DNA of 21,824 nucleotides from G001797105 sp964528155 (GTDB lineage: Bacteria; Chloroflexota; Anaerolineae; Anaerolineales; E44-bin32): contig CAZGRL010000060.1 of assembly GCA_964528155.1 (NCBI GenBank), positions 1 to 21,824 on the forward strand, in the 5' to 3' direction. The notes under the pieces were generated by a model, which was not told where the DNA came from, did not search any database, and saw nothing but the letters and a program-made list of their open reading frames with translations. Of this stretch, positions 8,157-15,406 are shown piece after piece (position 1 is the stretch's first letter; every line of letters begins with the position of its first letter). A program made the translations under genes and the position numbers.

Positions 8157-8813
8157 TTGCAGCATGACACCCTGGTGATATGCGACTTCGATGGCACGGT
8201 GGCGCTGCAAGATGCTTACTACGTGCTGCTGCAGCGACACGCGGGACCGGAATACGAACCCCTCCTCGAAGCGTTTCGACGGGGTGAGCTTGACTCGGCA
8301 GCTTTCATGGAGCGGTCGTACGCCACGTTGGACGCGCCGCTGCCGGCGATGTCTCGGGTGTTCGATGAAATCGAACTTGATCCCGCCTTCTCGGGATTCG
8401 TCGAGCATTGCGAAACTGTCGGCTGGGACGTCTGCATCGCAAGCGATGGTCTGGACTGGTGGATCAAACCGATCCTCGAGAGGTACGGGCTGGGGCACCT
8501 GTCGATCGTCTGCAATCGATTGTCCTTCACCGACGACGGGGCGGCCTTTGACTTTCCCTGGCGCGATCACTCCTGTCCAATCTGTGCCGGTGAATTCGCA
8601 ATGTGCAAGCGGGCTGTTGTTCACGCAGTGCGCGACTCGCACGCCCGAGTTGTCTTCATCGGCGACGGTCGCTCCGATCGATGTGCGGTTGGGGTGGTGG
8701 ATCATGTCTTTGCCAAATCCGATCTGGCGGATTACTGCCGGAGCCAGGCGATCCCTTTCTCGGCGTTCAGAGACTTCAGTGATGTGATGCGGGTTTGCCT
8801 GTCAAGGCGTTAA
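8157..8813 (+). CDS. HAD-superfamily phosphatase, MtnX-like
   Basis: HAD phosphatases hydrolyse phosphomonoesters through an aspartyl-phosphate. The 218-residue protein has motif I CDFDGTV (nucleophile Asp10, acid/base Asp12), motif II ASDG, a motif III lysine in CKRAVV, and motif IV FIGDGRSDR. A cysteine cluster (CPICAGEFAMCK) lies just before motif III, as in MtnX-like members. The start is TTG at 8157, with GAAAGGG about 11 nt upstream and no in-frame ATG before motif I. Position between the sugar kinase and the SIS protein suggests a sugar-phosphate substrate. A methionine-salvage role (MtnX itself) is not supported because no other salvage gene is nearby. The substrate is unknown. Confidence 0.85.
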   Translation: MQHDTLVICDFDGTVALQDAYYVLLQRHAGPEYEPLLEAFRRGELDSAAFMERSYATLDAPLPAMSRVFDEIELDPAFSGFVEHCETVGWDVCIASDGLDWWIKPILERYGLGHLSIVCNRLSFTDDGAAFDFPWRDHSCPICAGEFAMCKRAVVHAVRDSHARVVFIGDGRSDRCAVGVVDHVFAKSDLADYCRSQAIPFSAFRDFSDVMRVCLSRR

Positions 8814-8838
8814 GATCGCGGACGGGAGGTGGAACCGG

Positions 8839-9978
8839 ATGCGACGTCCGCCGAGTCAGGACATACAAGGAGCCACAAATGACGGACCAAGAACGACACA
8901 GCCCCCCGATGTGCTGGCTGCCTACCTGAAGGACGATTTTCGCGGCGAGGTTGACGGGCTGGCTGAGGCGCTCGGGCGGATCGATCCCGCCCATGTGTTC
9001 GTGTCGGGTACGGGATCCTCTTCTTTCGCCGCCCGGGCTGAGGTTCACGCCTTCGAACAGATCGCCGGGCTTCCGGCCACGGCCCATGTCACCTCCGAGC
9101 TGAGAGCGCATCCTCCGACTGCGCTCAAGCGAGGTGCGGCGTGGGTATTCAATTCGCACTCGGGCGGGAGCATTGGGGATCCGGAAGCAGTGGCGCTGGC
9201 GAAAGACATTGGTGTGTACACGGTGGCGGTCACGGACATCCAGGGCTCCGCGCTGGCAACAAGCGTGGATTCCGCTTTGATCGGTCCGGGAGGCCCGAAG
9301 CATGAGCTACCGGCCACGCGGACGTATGCCGCGGCGTTGTTCCGCGTGTACATGCTCACGGCGGCCCTGGCGGCGAGGCACGGAGACCGACAGAAGGCCG
9401 ATCAGTACATGGCCGCTCTGGAGGGGATCCCCTCGCGCTTGCGCGAGTTGATCGATGCGGTCGAGGAGCGCGCGCCTGAAGTGGCTGAACGCCTGTCAGA
9501 TGCAGGCTACTTCATTGTGATCGCCAGCGGCCCCAATCTCGCCACCGCCGAGGAGGGGGCGCTGGGGTTGAGCCAGGCCAAGAGCGTGCCAGGGCAAGGC
9601 TTCCCGGTCGAAAACTACTTGCACGGTCCGATCCAGGCCCTGACGGCTGACGGCTGGGTGCTCGCGCTCGCACCGTCGGGGCCGCAGCAGAAGCGCGTGC
9701 TGCAGGCGGCCAGGGCGGCCAAGATCATCGGGGCGAAGGTGCTGCTCCTCGCGCCTCCCGCGACGGGTGATGATGTCGGGGCCGATCTGAGGATCGATAT
9801 CCGAGATGACACGCCGGAGGTGTTTACGCCGCTGCTGTACGTGGCGCCGCTCTGGCAGGTCGGCTACCGCCTGTCGCTCCTCGCAGGCCACAATCCCGAT
9901 CGGCTGAGTATGGAAAGCCAACCTTTCCAGGATGCGATGGGCTATCTGATGAAAGGCGACCGCAAATTCGGTGCCTGA
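8839..9978 (+). CDS. SIS-domain sugar isomerase/deglycase-like protein (GlmS C-terminal/FrlB type)
   Basis: SIS domains bind phospho-sugars. Two are present: the first has SGTGSSSF (56-63) and SHSGGS (106-111), and the second begins near residue 222 and has the NYLHGP motif (259-264) seen in GlmS-like isomerases. The protein has 379 residues without a glutaminase domain, the size of AgaS/FrlB-type aldose-ketose isomerases, deaminases or deglycases. SD GGGAGGT lies 8 nt before the ATG at 8839. A second good start exists at the ATG at 8879 (SD AAGGAG, 6-nt spacer) in another frame. It would join the main frame if the C6 run at 8902-8907 were C7, giving a more natural N-terminus. The substrate cannot be read from the sequence; an amino-sugar phosphate or hexose phosphate fits the cluster. 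Confidence 0.85.
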   Translation: MRRPPSQDIQGATNDGPRTTQPPDVLAAYLKDDFRGEVDGLAEALGRIDPAHVFVSGTGSSSFAARAEVHAFEQIAGLPATAHVTSELRAHPPTALKRGAAWVFNSHSGGSIGDPEAVALAKDIGVYTVAVTDIQGSALATSVDSALIGPGGPKHELPATRTYAAALFRVYMLTAALAARHGDRQKADQYMAALEGIPSRLRELIDAVEERAPEVAERLSDAGYFIVIASGPNLATAEEGALGLSQAKSVPGQGFPVENYLHGPIQALTADGWVLALAPSGPQQKRVLQAARAAKIIGAKVLLLAPPATGDDVGADLRIDIRDDTPEVFTPLLYVAPLWQVGYRLSLLAGHNPDRLSMESQPFQDAMGYLMKGDRKFGA

Positions 9979-10070
9979 TCGCCGGACGGATCGAGAGTTC
10001 TTGGTGGGTCTTCACCCGTTCACCGTAAACGTTGCTTCCGAGAACAACCGTGATCGTCGGATGGCTCATG

Positions 10071-10084
10071 CTGACGGACGTCAG
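10071..10084. repeat. Inverted repeat before the dehydrogenase gene
   Basis: CTGACG at 10071-10076 and CGTCAG at 10079-10084 form a perfect 6-bp inverted repeat with a 2-nt centre. It abuts the SD region of the zinc dehydrogenase gene (start 10097), in the 118-nt gap after the SIS gene. It could be an operator or a small translational hairpin. There is no direct evidence of binding. Confidence 0.3.
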
Positions 10085-10096
10085 TGAGGTGGGATA

Positions 10097-11134
10097 GTGG
10101 AGACGATGAACAGTCCAATGAGGGCGGCCTTTCTCTACGCACCAAACGATGTGCGCATCGAGCAAACCGAGATCCCTGCGATTGGCCCGGGGCAGGCCCT
10201 CGTCCGCGTAGGGGTGATCGGTATCTGCCCCAGCGATGTGCGTTGTGTGCAAAGAGAGAAGGAAGTATTCCCGTTCGGGGAGGGAAGTCGAGGGCTTTCC
10301 GGTCACGAATGGGCGGGGGAGGTCATCGATCTCGTCGGGGAGTCGCCCAACATCCGGGTCGGCGATCGGGTGGTGGCCGACGTCGTGAACGCCTGCGGTC
10401 AGTGCAAACACTGCCGCCAGGGCAGCAAGAATCTGTGCGTGCAGAAGAGCTACAACATCGGCGGATTCGCCGACTACGTGGTCGTTCCGACTACTCACCT
10501 CCTCAGAATCCCGGATAATGTTGCTTTTGAGGAAGCCTTCATGTCCGAACCGGTCTCCTGCTGCCTGAACGCAGTGGATCGATCACGGCTTGAGATGGGG
10601 CGGACGACGCTGGTGATCGGCGACGGCCCCCTGGGCCTGGTCCATGTGCAACTGGCGAGGGCCGCCGGGACCGAGGTGATCTTGAGCGGGCATCACAAGA
10701 AGCGGCTCGCCCTCGGCGAGGAGTTCGGCGCAAGCCTTGTTGTGAACTCGAGAGATCAAGATGTTCGGGTCGCTGTCAAGGAGCACACGCACGGCGAGGG
10801 AGCGGATGTGGTTATGCTGGCGGTCGGCGGAAAGGATGCGCTGGAGGAGGCGATCGAGTGCTGCGCGCCGAACGGCCTGATTAATCTCTTCGCCGGCACC
10901 TATCCACGTACAATGGTACCGATCGATCCGAATGTCCTGCACTACAAGCAGCTCACGTTTGTCGGGAGCTTCGATTCGCTGACCGACCACTACGTGCGGA
11001 CGCTGATGCTGTTCTCCCTGGGTGAGGTCAGGGTGCAGCCCTTGATCTCACACCGGCTGCCGCTGGAGCGGTTGACCGAGGGCTTCCGGATCTTGCAGGC
11101 GAGGGAGGGGGTCAAGGTCTTGATCGAGATGTAG
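10097..11134 (+). CDS. Zinc-dependent medium-chain dehydrogenase (sugar/polyol type)
   Basis: These MDR enzymes oxidise a secondary alcohol with NAD(P). The 345-residue protein has catalytic zinc ligands in GICPSDV (Cys44) and GHE (His70, Glu71), the four-cysteine structural zinc lobe CGQCKHCRQGSKNLC (Cys100, 103, 106, 114), a Glu in MSEPVSC, and the Rossmann GDGPLG loop. The layout resembles sorbitol, threonine and galactitol-1-phosphate dehydrogenases. The start is uncertain: GTG 10097, ATG 10106 or ATG 10118, the last giving the typical MRAAFLYAPNDVRIEQ. It lies between the SIS gene and HPr, so oxidation of a sugar alcohol or sugar alcohol phosphate in the same pathway is likely. Exact substrate is unknown. 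Confidence 0.9.
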   Translation: METMNSPMRAAFLYAPNDVRIEQTEIPAIGPGQALVRVGVIGICPSDVRCVQREKEVFPFGEGSRGLSGHEWAGEVIDLVGESPNIRVGDRVVADVVNACGQCKHCRQGSKNLCVQKSYNIGGFADYVVVPTTHLLRIPDNVAFEEAFMSEPVSCCLNAVDRSRLEMGRTTLVIGDGPLGLVHVQLARAAGTEVILSGHHKKRLALGEEFGASLVVNSRDQDVRVAVKEHTHGEGADVVMLAVGGKDALEEAIECCAPNGLINLFAGTYPRTMVPIDPNVLHYKQLTFVGSFDSLTDHYVRTLMLFSLGEVRVQPLISHRLPLERLTEGFRILQAREGVKVLIEM

Positions 11135-11135
11135 C

Positions 11136-11155
11136 CGGGCGGCCGGCCCCGCCCG
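11136..11155 (+). terminator. GC hairpin after the dehydrogenase gene
   Basis: CGGGCGG at 11136-11142 pairs with CCGCCCG at 11149-11155 around a 6-nt CCGGCC loop, one base after the dehydrogenase stop codon. It has no T tract, so termination is uncertain. It may instead stabilise the mRNA 3' end or reduce read-through into the HPr gene. Confidence 0.35.
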
Positions 11156-11269
11156 AGATCTCAGCGTATGATCGAACCGAGTCGATTGCTCGGAAGCTGT
11201 GAAGCGCTGTGGACCTGCATGAAGAGTGGAAAGTACCGAGCTTGAGGAGGTTTGAAGGGATTCGCGCAC

Positions 11270-11548
11270 ATGGTAGAACTTGAGATGAAGGTGATCGACG
11301 AAGTCGGCCTGCATGCACGGCCGGCGACGCTGTTTGTGAAGAAGGCTTCCGAATTCCAGGCCGCCGTGCGCATCCGGAACAAGACGTCCGGTAGCGAGTG
11401 GGTCAATGCTAAGAGCATCCTCGAGGTGCTCTCTCTGGGCGTGGAGAAAGATCACCTCATCGAGCTCAGCATCGAGGGTCCAGATGAGGAACAGGCCGGC
11501 CGGGCCCTGGCCAGCCTGATCGACGGGGATTTCGTCGCGGAGGGCTGA
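11270..11548 (+). CDS. ptsH: HPr, phosphocarrier protein of the PTS
   Basis: HPr accepts phosphate from EI on His15 and hands it to EIIA. From the ATG at 11270 (AGGGA at 11256-11260, 9-nt spacer) the protein is 92 residues. The active histidine in GLHARPATL is exactly residue 15. NAKSILEVLSLGV matches the regulatory Ser46 region of HPr, with the serine at 49 because of a three-residue longer loop before it. This suggests possible HPr kinase control, as in Firmicutes, but no hprK is visible. An in-frame TTG at 11252 is too close to GGAGG to be the start. As last gene of the cluster it can serve the EIIA at 53. The usual neighbour ptsI (EI) does not follow. Confidence 0.94.
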   Translation: MVELEMKVIDEVGLHARPATLFVKKASEFQAAVRIRNKTSGSEWVNAKSILEVLSLGVEKDHLIELSIEGPDEEQAGRALASLIDGDFVAEG

Positions 11549-11920
11549 GCGTGTCAAGGATCAGATTGCAGCGCTCGGCTGCCGACTGGCGGCTGCCCTT
11601 CGCCCGCCGTGTACCGTTCGCGCTCGGGGGAATGCTGCGGTCCATCATCTGTCAGCTCGTGGCTGTTCGTTGTTGGCTGGAATCTGACCGCCTTCTTCTT
11701 CGATCGGGTGCACCTTGGCCCTGCCAGCACTCCCAGGTTGGTCTGCCCATTGGAGGGTCCCCGAGTTCAACGAGACGGGGTTCGTGTGAGCCGAAGACGG
11801 GGCTCTTCTCACCGGAAGGCTGTCTTGCAGGGCCGGCGATCCGACAGGTTTCATTCCGGCACAATGCGGGCGTAAACTAGATGGTGCGAGGCTCGCCCGC
11901 GCGCCATCCAGGTTTCGCCG
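11549..11920. other. Non-coding gap after HPr
   Basis: No convincing gene lies in these 372 bases. The short open frames on both strands have no family features. A weak CCCCG...CGGGG stem with a 12-nt loop occurs near 11758-11779. A TAAACT (11873-11878) lacks a good -35 box. No tRNA or known RNA fold was recognised. Confidence 0.4.
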
Positions 11921-12472
11921 TTGTCTCAACATCGTGTCTTGTATGAATCCGCCCTGGTCATCCTCGTGCCCGAAGCCGAGGCGCTTGTCGGGCCGTTCCG
12001 CGAACGGTACGATTCCTCTGCGGCCTTCGGGATGCCGGCTCACATCACCATCAACTACCCGTTCCTGCCCGGGATGCCGGTCGACGCAAGAGCCATCGAT
12101 CAGCTGGGTGCGATTCTCCCCAGGCTCCCTTCCTTTCGATTCTCACTGACGCAGGCGCGCAGATTCCCGGATGTGCTGTACCTGGCGCCTGATCCGGACG
12201 AACCCTTCAGGAATCTCATTCGGGCCGTCGGCCACGGCTTCCCTGCCTCGCCGCCCTACGCCGGTGCCTTCGCCCAGGTCGTCCCGCATCTGACGGTGGC
12301 CCAGCCCGATCTATCGGGCGAACTGGAGGGCATCGCACAGACATTCGCGGCGGCGTCCGAGGGCAAGCTCCCGATCCGCGCCCTGGCCAGGCAGGTCTGG
12401 CTGATGGACAACCAGAACGGCATGTGGGAGAAACGGCTGGCTTTTCGCCTCGGGCCGATCGCTCCCGGATGA
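11921..12472 (+). CDS. 2'-5' RNA ligase/2H phosphoesterase family protein
   Basis: 2H phosphoesterases hydrolyse or ligate 2'-5' or 2',3'-cyclic phosphodiester bonds in RNA or nucleotides. The 183-residue protein has both H-x-T motifs: PAHITINY (His41, Thr43) and VPHLTVAQ (His123, Thr125). The first is preceded by the family-like SALVILVPEAEALVGPFRERY. Start codons are weak: TTG at 11921 or TTG at 11939 (before YESALV), neither with a clear SD. The gene stands alone between two non-coding gaps. The fold assignment is solid. The physiological substrate is unknown for most members, and ligase activity should not be assumed. Confidence 0.88.
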   Translation: MSQHRVLYESALVILVPEAEALVGPFRERYDSSAAFGMPAHITINYPFLPGMPVDARAIDQLGAILPRLPSFRFSLTQARRFPDVLYLAPDPDEPFRNLIRAVGHGFPASPPYAGAFAQVVPHLTVAQPDLSGELEGIAQTFAAASEGKLPIRALARQVWLMDNQNGMWEKRLAFRLGPIAPG

Positions 12473-12528
12473 GCGAACCGCGGCAACCGCCACGGAGTGT
12501 GCAGCAGGACGACCTTCGGCGGCCGGCT

Positions 12529-12546
12529 CGCCCCCGGTAGGGGGCG
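12529..12546 (+). terminator. Hairpin after the 2H phosphoesterase gene
   Basis: A perfect 7-bp GC stem (CGCCCCC/GGGGGCG) with a tetraloop GGTA lies 57 nt after the stop codon. No T tract follows, so efficient intrinsic termination is uncertain. As a dyad it could work on either strand. Confidence 0.4.
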
Positions 12547-12582
12547 GATCTGCGCTGAAGCGGTGCCCATCAGTCAGAAAAT

Positions 12583-12625
12583 CCCCCATTGTTTGCCTCT
12601 GGCATGTGATATATTCGAATGGGGG
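12583..12625 (+). promoter_or_regulatory. Inverted repeat flanking a -10-like box upstream of the propeller gene
   Basis: The 8-bp arms CCCCCATT (12583-12590) and AATGGGGG (12618-12625) enclose TTGTTT (12589-12594), a nested TGCC-TCT-GGCA hairpin (12594-12604) and a TG-containing TATATT (12610-12615). The -35/-10 spacing is only 15 nt, which is short. The arms could be an operator or the base of an RNA structure in the leader of the propeller/MoaD-like pair. The dyad is seen directly; the promoter is inferred. Confidence 0.4.
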
Positions 12626-12774
12626 TCCACCTTGTCCACAACGAAATCCGCATCGCTCGAGAAGGGTCGGACCGCCGACACTCCGATGTGATCCGTGGGA
12701 GCGCCGCCGAGGGGTGCTCCCGACCGAACCGGGGACTACTGTAGACGAAGCATTGGGAGCTGGAGGATGAAGGC

Positions 12775-13890
12775 ATGAGCGGGGTACGAGTGCTTGTCGG
12801 CACACACAAGGGGGCGTTCGTCCTGACGTCGGACGACAAGCGGGAGGAGTGGGACGTCAGCGGACCGCACTTTGGGGGCTGGGAGATCTACCACGTCAAG
12901 GGGTCGCCCGTCGACCCCAACCGGATTTACGCTTCACAGTCCAGTGACTGGTTCGGACAGGTGGTCCATCGGTCGGACGATGGCGGCAAGACCTGGCAGA
13001 CGGTGGGCAATGAATTCAAGTACGACGGTGACCCGGGGACGCATAAGTGGTACGACGACACGCCTCACCCGTGGGAGTTCAAGCGCGTCTGGCACTTTGA
13101 ACCGTCGCTGACCGACCCCGACACCGTCTACGCCGGAGTGGAGGACGCGGGACTGTTCCGCTCGACGGACGGCGGCGCGACGTGGGCTGAGATCTCCGGT
13201 CTGCGCAAGCACGCCTCAGGCCCGAACTGGCATCCCGGCGCCGGGGGTCTATGTCTGCACACGATCCTGCTGGACCCGAGCGATCCCAAGCGGATGTATA
13301 TCGCCATCTCCGCCGCAGGCGCCTTCCGTACCGACGACGGCGGGGAGACCTGGAAACCGATCAATAAGGGACTGCACTCCGATTTCATGCCCGACCCGGA
13401 GGCCGAGATCGGGCACTGCGTTCACCGGATCGCCTTGCACCCGTCGCGCCCGGACGTGCTGTACATGCAGAAGCACTGGGACGTCATGCGCACGGAAAAT
13501 GCCGGCGACACATGGCAGGAAGTCAGCGGGAATCTGCCGACCGACTTCGGTTTCGTAGTCGACGTCCACGCGCACGAGCCCGAGACGATCTACGTCGTCC
13601 CGATCAAGAGCGACTCCGAACATTACCCGCCCGATGGACAGTTGCGCGTGTATCGCAGCCGCTCCGGCGGAAACGAGTGGGAGGCGCTCACGAAAGGTCT
13701 GCCGCAGCAGGATTGTTACGTCAACATCTTGCGCGACGCGATGGCGGTGGACAGGCTTGATCCGTGCGGCGTGTATTTCGGCACCACCGGTGGGCAGGTG
13801 TACGCTTCATCCAACGCCGGAGACAACTGGGAGCCGATCGCCCGCGATCTCCCGGCCGTGTTCTCCGTCGAGGTTCAGACGCTGGAATGA
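12775..13890 (+). CDS. BNR/Asp-box beta-propeller protein (sialidase-like fold)
   Basis: The 371-residue protein is a beta-propeller with repeated Asp-box motifs: SDDGGKTW (67-74), STDGGATW (130-137), TDDGGETW (186-193) and TENAGDTW (240-247), then two degenerate copies, SRSGGNEW and SSNAGDNW. Such proteins are often labelled exo-alpha-sialidase, but the sialidase arginine triad and FRIP motif were not recognised, so that activity is not supported. There is no signal peptide, so it is probably cytoplasmic. It starts with ATG preceded by GGAGG and GAAGG. Its stop overlaps the start of the next gene (ATGA), so it is translationally coupled to a MoaD/ThiS-like protein. The function is unknown; binding or hydrolysis of a ligand by the propeller is inference. 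Confidence 0.88.
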   Translation: MSGVRVLVGTHKGAFVLTSDDKREEWDVSGPHFGGWEIYHVKGSPVDPNRIYASQSSDWFGQVVHRSDDGGKTWQTVGNEFKYDGDPGTHKWYDDTPHPWEFKRVWHFEPSLTDPDTVYAGVEDAGLFRSTDGGATWAEISGLRKHASGPNWHPGAGGLCLHTILLDPSDPKRMYIAISAAGAFRTDDGGETWKPINKGLHSDFMPDPEAEIGHCVHRIALHPSRPDVLYMQKHWDVMRTENAGDTWQEVSGNLPTDFGFVVDVHAHEPETIYVVPIKSDSEHYPPDGQLRVYRSRSGGNEWEALTKGLPQQDCYVNILRDAMAVDRLDPCGVYFGTTGGQVYASSNAGDNWEPIARDLPAVFSVEVQTLE

Positions 13891-14183
13891 TCCGGGTCAT
13901 CCTCCCGTACCATCTGCGTAACCTGGCGAGCGTCGGGAGAGAGGTCAGCCTGCAGGTCGACGGCCCGGTCACGCCGCGCGCCATACTTGACGTCCTCGAG
14001 GCCAAGTATCCGATGCTGCGTGGGACGATACGGGATCACGCCACAGGCGCGCGTCGGCCGCTGTTGCGATTCTTCGCCTTCGGCGAGGATGTCACCCACG
14101 AATCGCTCGACGTTCCGCTTCCGGACGAAGTCGCGTCCGGGAGAGAGCCCTTTCGCATCGTCGGGGCGATCGCCGGCGGCTAG
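13887..14183 (+). CDS. MoaD/ThiS-like ubiquitin-fold protein ending in Gly-Gly
   Basis: The 98-residue protein begins MIRVILPYHLRNL and ends RIVGAIAGG directly before TAG. This is the beta-grasp layout of sulfur-carrier proteins, whose C-terminal Gly-Gly is adenylated and thiocarboxylated. Its ATG overlaps the TGA of the propeller gene by four bases, showing coupled translation. No E1-like adenylyltransferase (MoeB/ThiF), molybdopterin or thiazole gene is in the window, so a cofactor role is not indicated by context. An alternative is a dedicated sulfur donor or a ubiquitin-like tag linked to the propeller protein; that is inference. The fold assignment rests on length, N-terminal pattern and the Gly-Gly tail. 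Confidence 0.8.
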   Translation: MIRVILPYHLRNLASVGREVSLQVDGPVTPRAILDVLEAKYPMLRGTIRDHATGARRPLLRFFAFGEDVTHESLDVPLPDEVASGREPFRIVGAIAGG

Positions 14184-14317
14184 CGTCTTCGGATCCGGGG
14201 GCGCGGCCGACGGACGACCGTCGGTCACATGCCGAAGCTGGCGTCTGAATGGAAACCGACGCGGGCACGAAGCGGGACGGGCCGCTGTCTTCGTGTGAAC
14301 CCTGGGAGATCTCACAT

Positions 14318-15406
14318 ATGGCGAATCCATTGCCATCATCGTTGACGCGCAACCTGGATGGGGTCCAACTCGCCGAGGCGAGCTCGCTTCCGTATCCGGC
14401 AAGCTGGGTTGATGGTTTGATGTCGTTCGTTCAGCGGCTGCCGTTGCCCTACGGGATCACATACCTCATCCTATTCGTCCTTGAAGTCTTGGCGCTTCAC
14501 ATCCTCGGTTGGATCGATGGCACCCTGCCGCTTTTCACCTTCCATCAGCTCTACCTGCTCTTCCCGCTTTGGATCTGGGGACCGCTCGCCATCATGACCT
14601 ACCTGGACGAGACCGCCCTGCATGCCCTGCGCGACTTCCAGGGCCTCCTGGGTGAGCACAAGACGGAGATCCCTCGTCTGCAGTATGAGCTGACGACACT
14701 GCCCTCTCGTTCGGTATGGTTGAGCGCGGTGTTCTGGGCGATCACATTCGTGATCGTGATGTACGCCGGCTTTCCGACCGTCATGCGCGAATACTCGTAT
14801 GGCCCGATCGCCATCGCCTCCGCCTGGATCTTCGGCCTGTTCTCCTACGCTACCGGCAGCGTCGTGTACTATCACACTGTCCGTCAGTTGCGCTTGGTGA
14901 GCCGGACGCTCGCTCTGGTGGAGCGGATCAACCTGTTCCATCTTGATCCGGTCTACGCCTTTGCCGGACTGACGGCCCAGACCGGGGTGTGTTGGCTGCT
15001 GCTCGCCGGCGCGACGTTGATGATTTTCCCCTTCGAACTCCTCAACATCACGATCGTTGCCCAATATGTGAGCCAGGTGCTCCTGGCGCTGGGCGCATTC
15101 ATCTTGCCACTGTGGAATGTGCATAAACGCCTTGTGGCGGAGAAACGCCGCCTTATGGCGGAGGTCGATCGTCGTGTCGAGACAGCCATCGATCGCCTGC
15201 ATAAGGCGCTTGACCAGGACGATCTGGCGCGGGTGAAAGAGGTCGACACGGCGCTGGGCGGGCTCGCTTCAGAGCGAAGTCTTCTATCGGCCATCCCCAC
15301 ATGGCCGTGGCGAGCCGCCACTTTCTCCGGTTTCGTCTCGGCTCTGATTCTGCCGATTGTGCTGTTCTTGATCCAGCTCGCGCTCCGAAGTTGGCTGGGG
15401 GTATAG
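14318..15406 (+). CDS. Multi-pass membrane protein with C-terminal coiled coil, unrecognised family
   Basis: The 362-residue protein has about six or seven hydrophobic segments, near residues 46-66, 72-94, 133-150, 160-185, 215-235, 245-268 and 332-358. A charged helical stretch (about 270-325, containing AEKRRLMAEVDRRVETAIDR) lies before the last segment and looks like a cytoplasmic coiled coil. No catalytic or transporter motif was recognised. The ATG at 14318 has SD GGGAG about 9 nt upstream, so it is preferred over a GTG/ATG further up. The gene stands 134 nt after the MoaD-like gene and could be co-transcribed with it. A sensor, channel or scaffold role is possible; nothing in the sequence decides. 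Confidence 0.75.
   Translation: MANPLPSSLTRNLDGVQLAEASSLPYPASWVDGLMSFVQRLPLPYGITYLILFVLEVLALHILGWIDGTLPLFTFHQLYLLFPLWIWGPLAIMTYLDETALHALRDFQGLLGEHKTEIPRLQYELTTLPSRSVWLSAVFWAITFVIVMYAGFPTVMREYSYGPIAIASAWIFGLFSYATGSVVYYHTVRQLRLVSRTLALVERINLFHLDPVYAFAGLTAQTGVCWLLLAGATLMIFPFELLNITIVAQYVSQVLLALGAFILPLWNVHKRLVAEKRRLMAEVDRRVETAIDRLHKALDQDDLARVKEVDTALGGLASERSLLSAIPTWPWRAATFSGFVSALILPIVLFLIQLALRSWLGV

Larger units (their letters stand above)
12473..12774. other. Intergenic region with hairpins and a promoter-like box
   Basis: No gene is seen. CGCCCCC at 12529-12535 pairs with GGGGGCG at 12540-12546 around GGTA, a likely end hairpin for the upstream gene. CCCCCATT at 12583-12590 is inverted as AATGGGGG at 12618-12625, flanking TATATT at 12610-12615. 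A third hairpin, GGGAGCGCC (12697-12705) with GGTGCTCCC (12713-12721), sits 53 nt before the propeller gene start. Confidence 0.5.

Noticed and set aside
5986..8197. Long - strand open frames opposite the FBPA/P and kinase genes
   Set aside because: These are antisense shadows with the same biased composition; the + strand proteins carry catalytic motifs.
11758..11779. tRNA or structured RNA in the gap after HPr (GTTC-containing stem)
   Set aside because: No cloverleaf, acceptor stem or T-loop consensus could be assembled; only a 5-bp stem is present.
11850..11878. Promoter TTCATT/TAAACT before the 2H phosphoesterase gene
   Set aside because: Only about half of each box matches consensus; too weak to report.
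11551..12043. Short open frames on both strands in the gap after HPr, one starting just after the HPr stop
   Set aside because: None resembles EI or any other family, and composition looks random. Treated as non-coding.
12775..13890. True exo-alpha-sialidase
   Set aside because: Asp-boxes alone do not prove sialidase activity. The FRIP motif and arginine triad were not recognised and there is no export signal.
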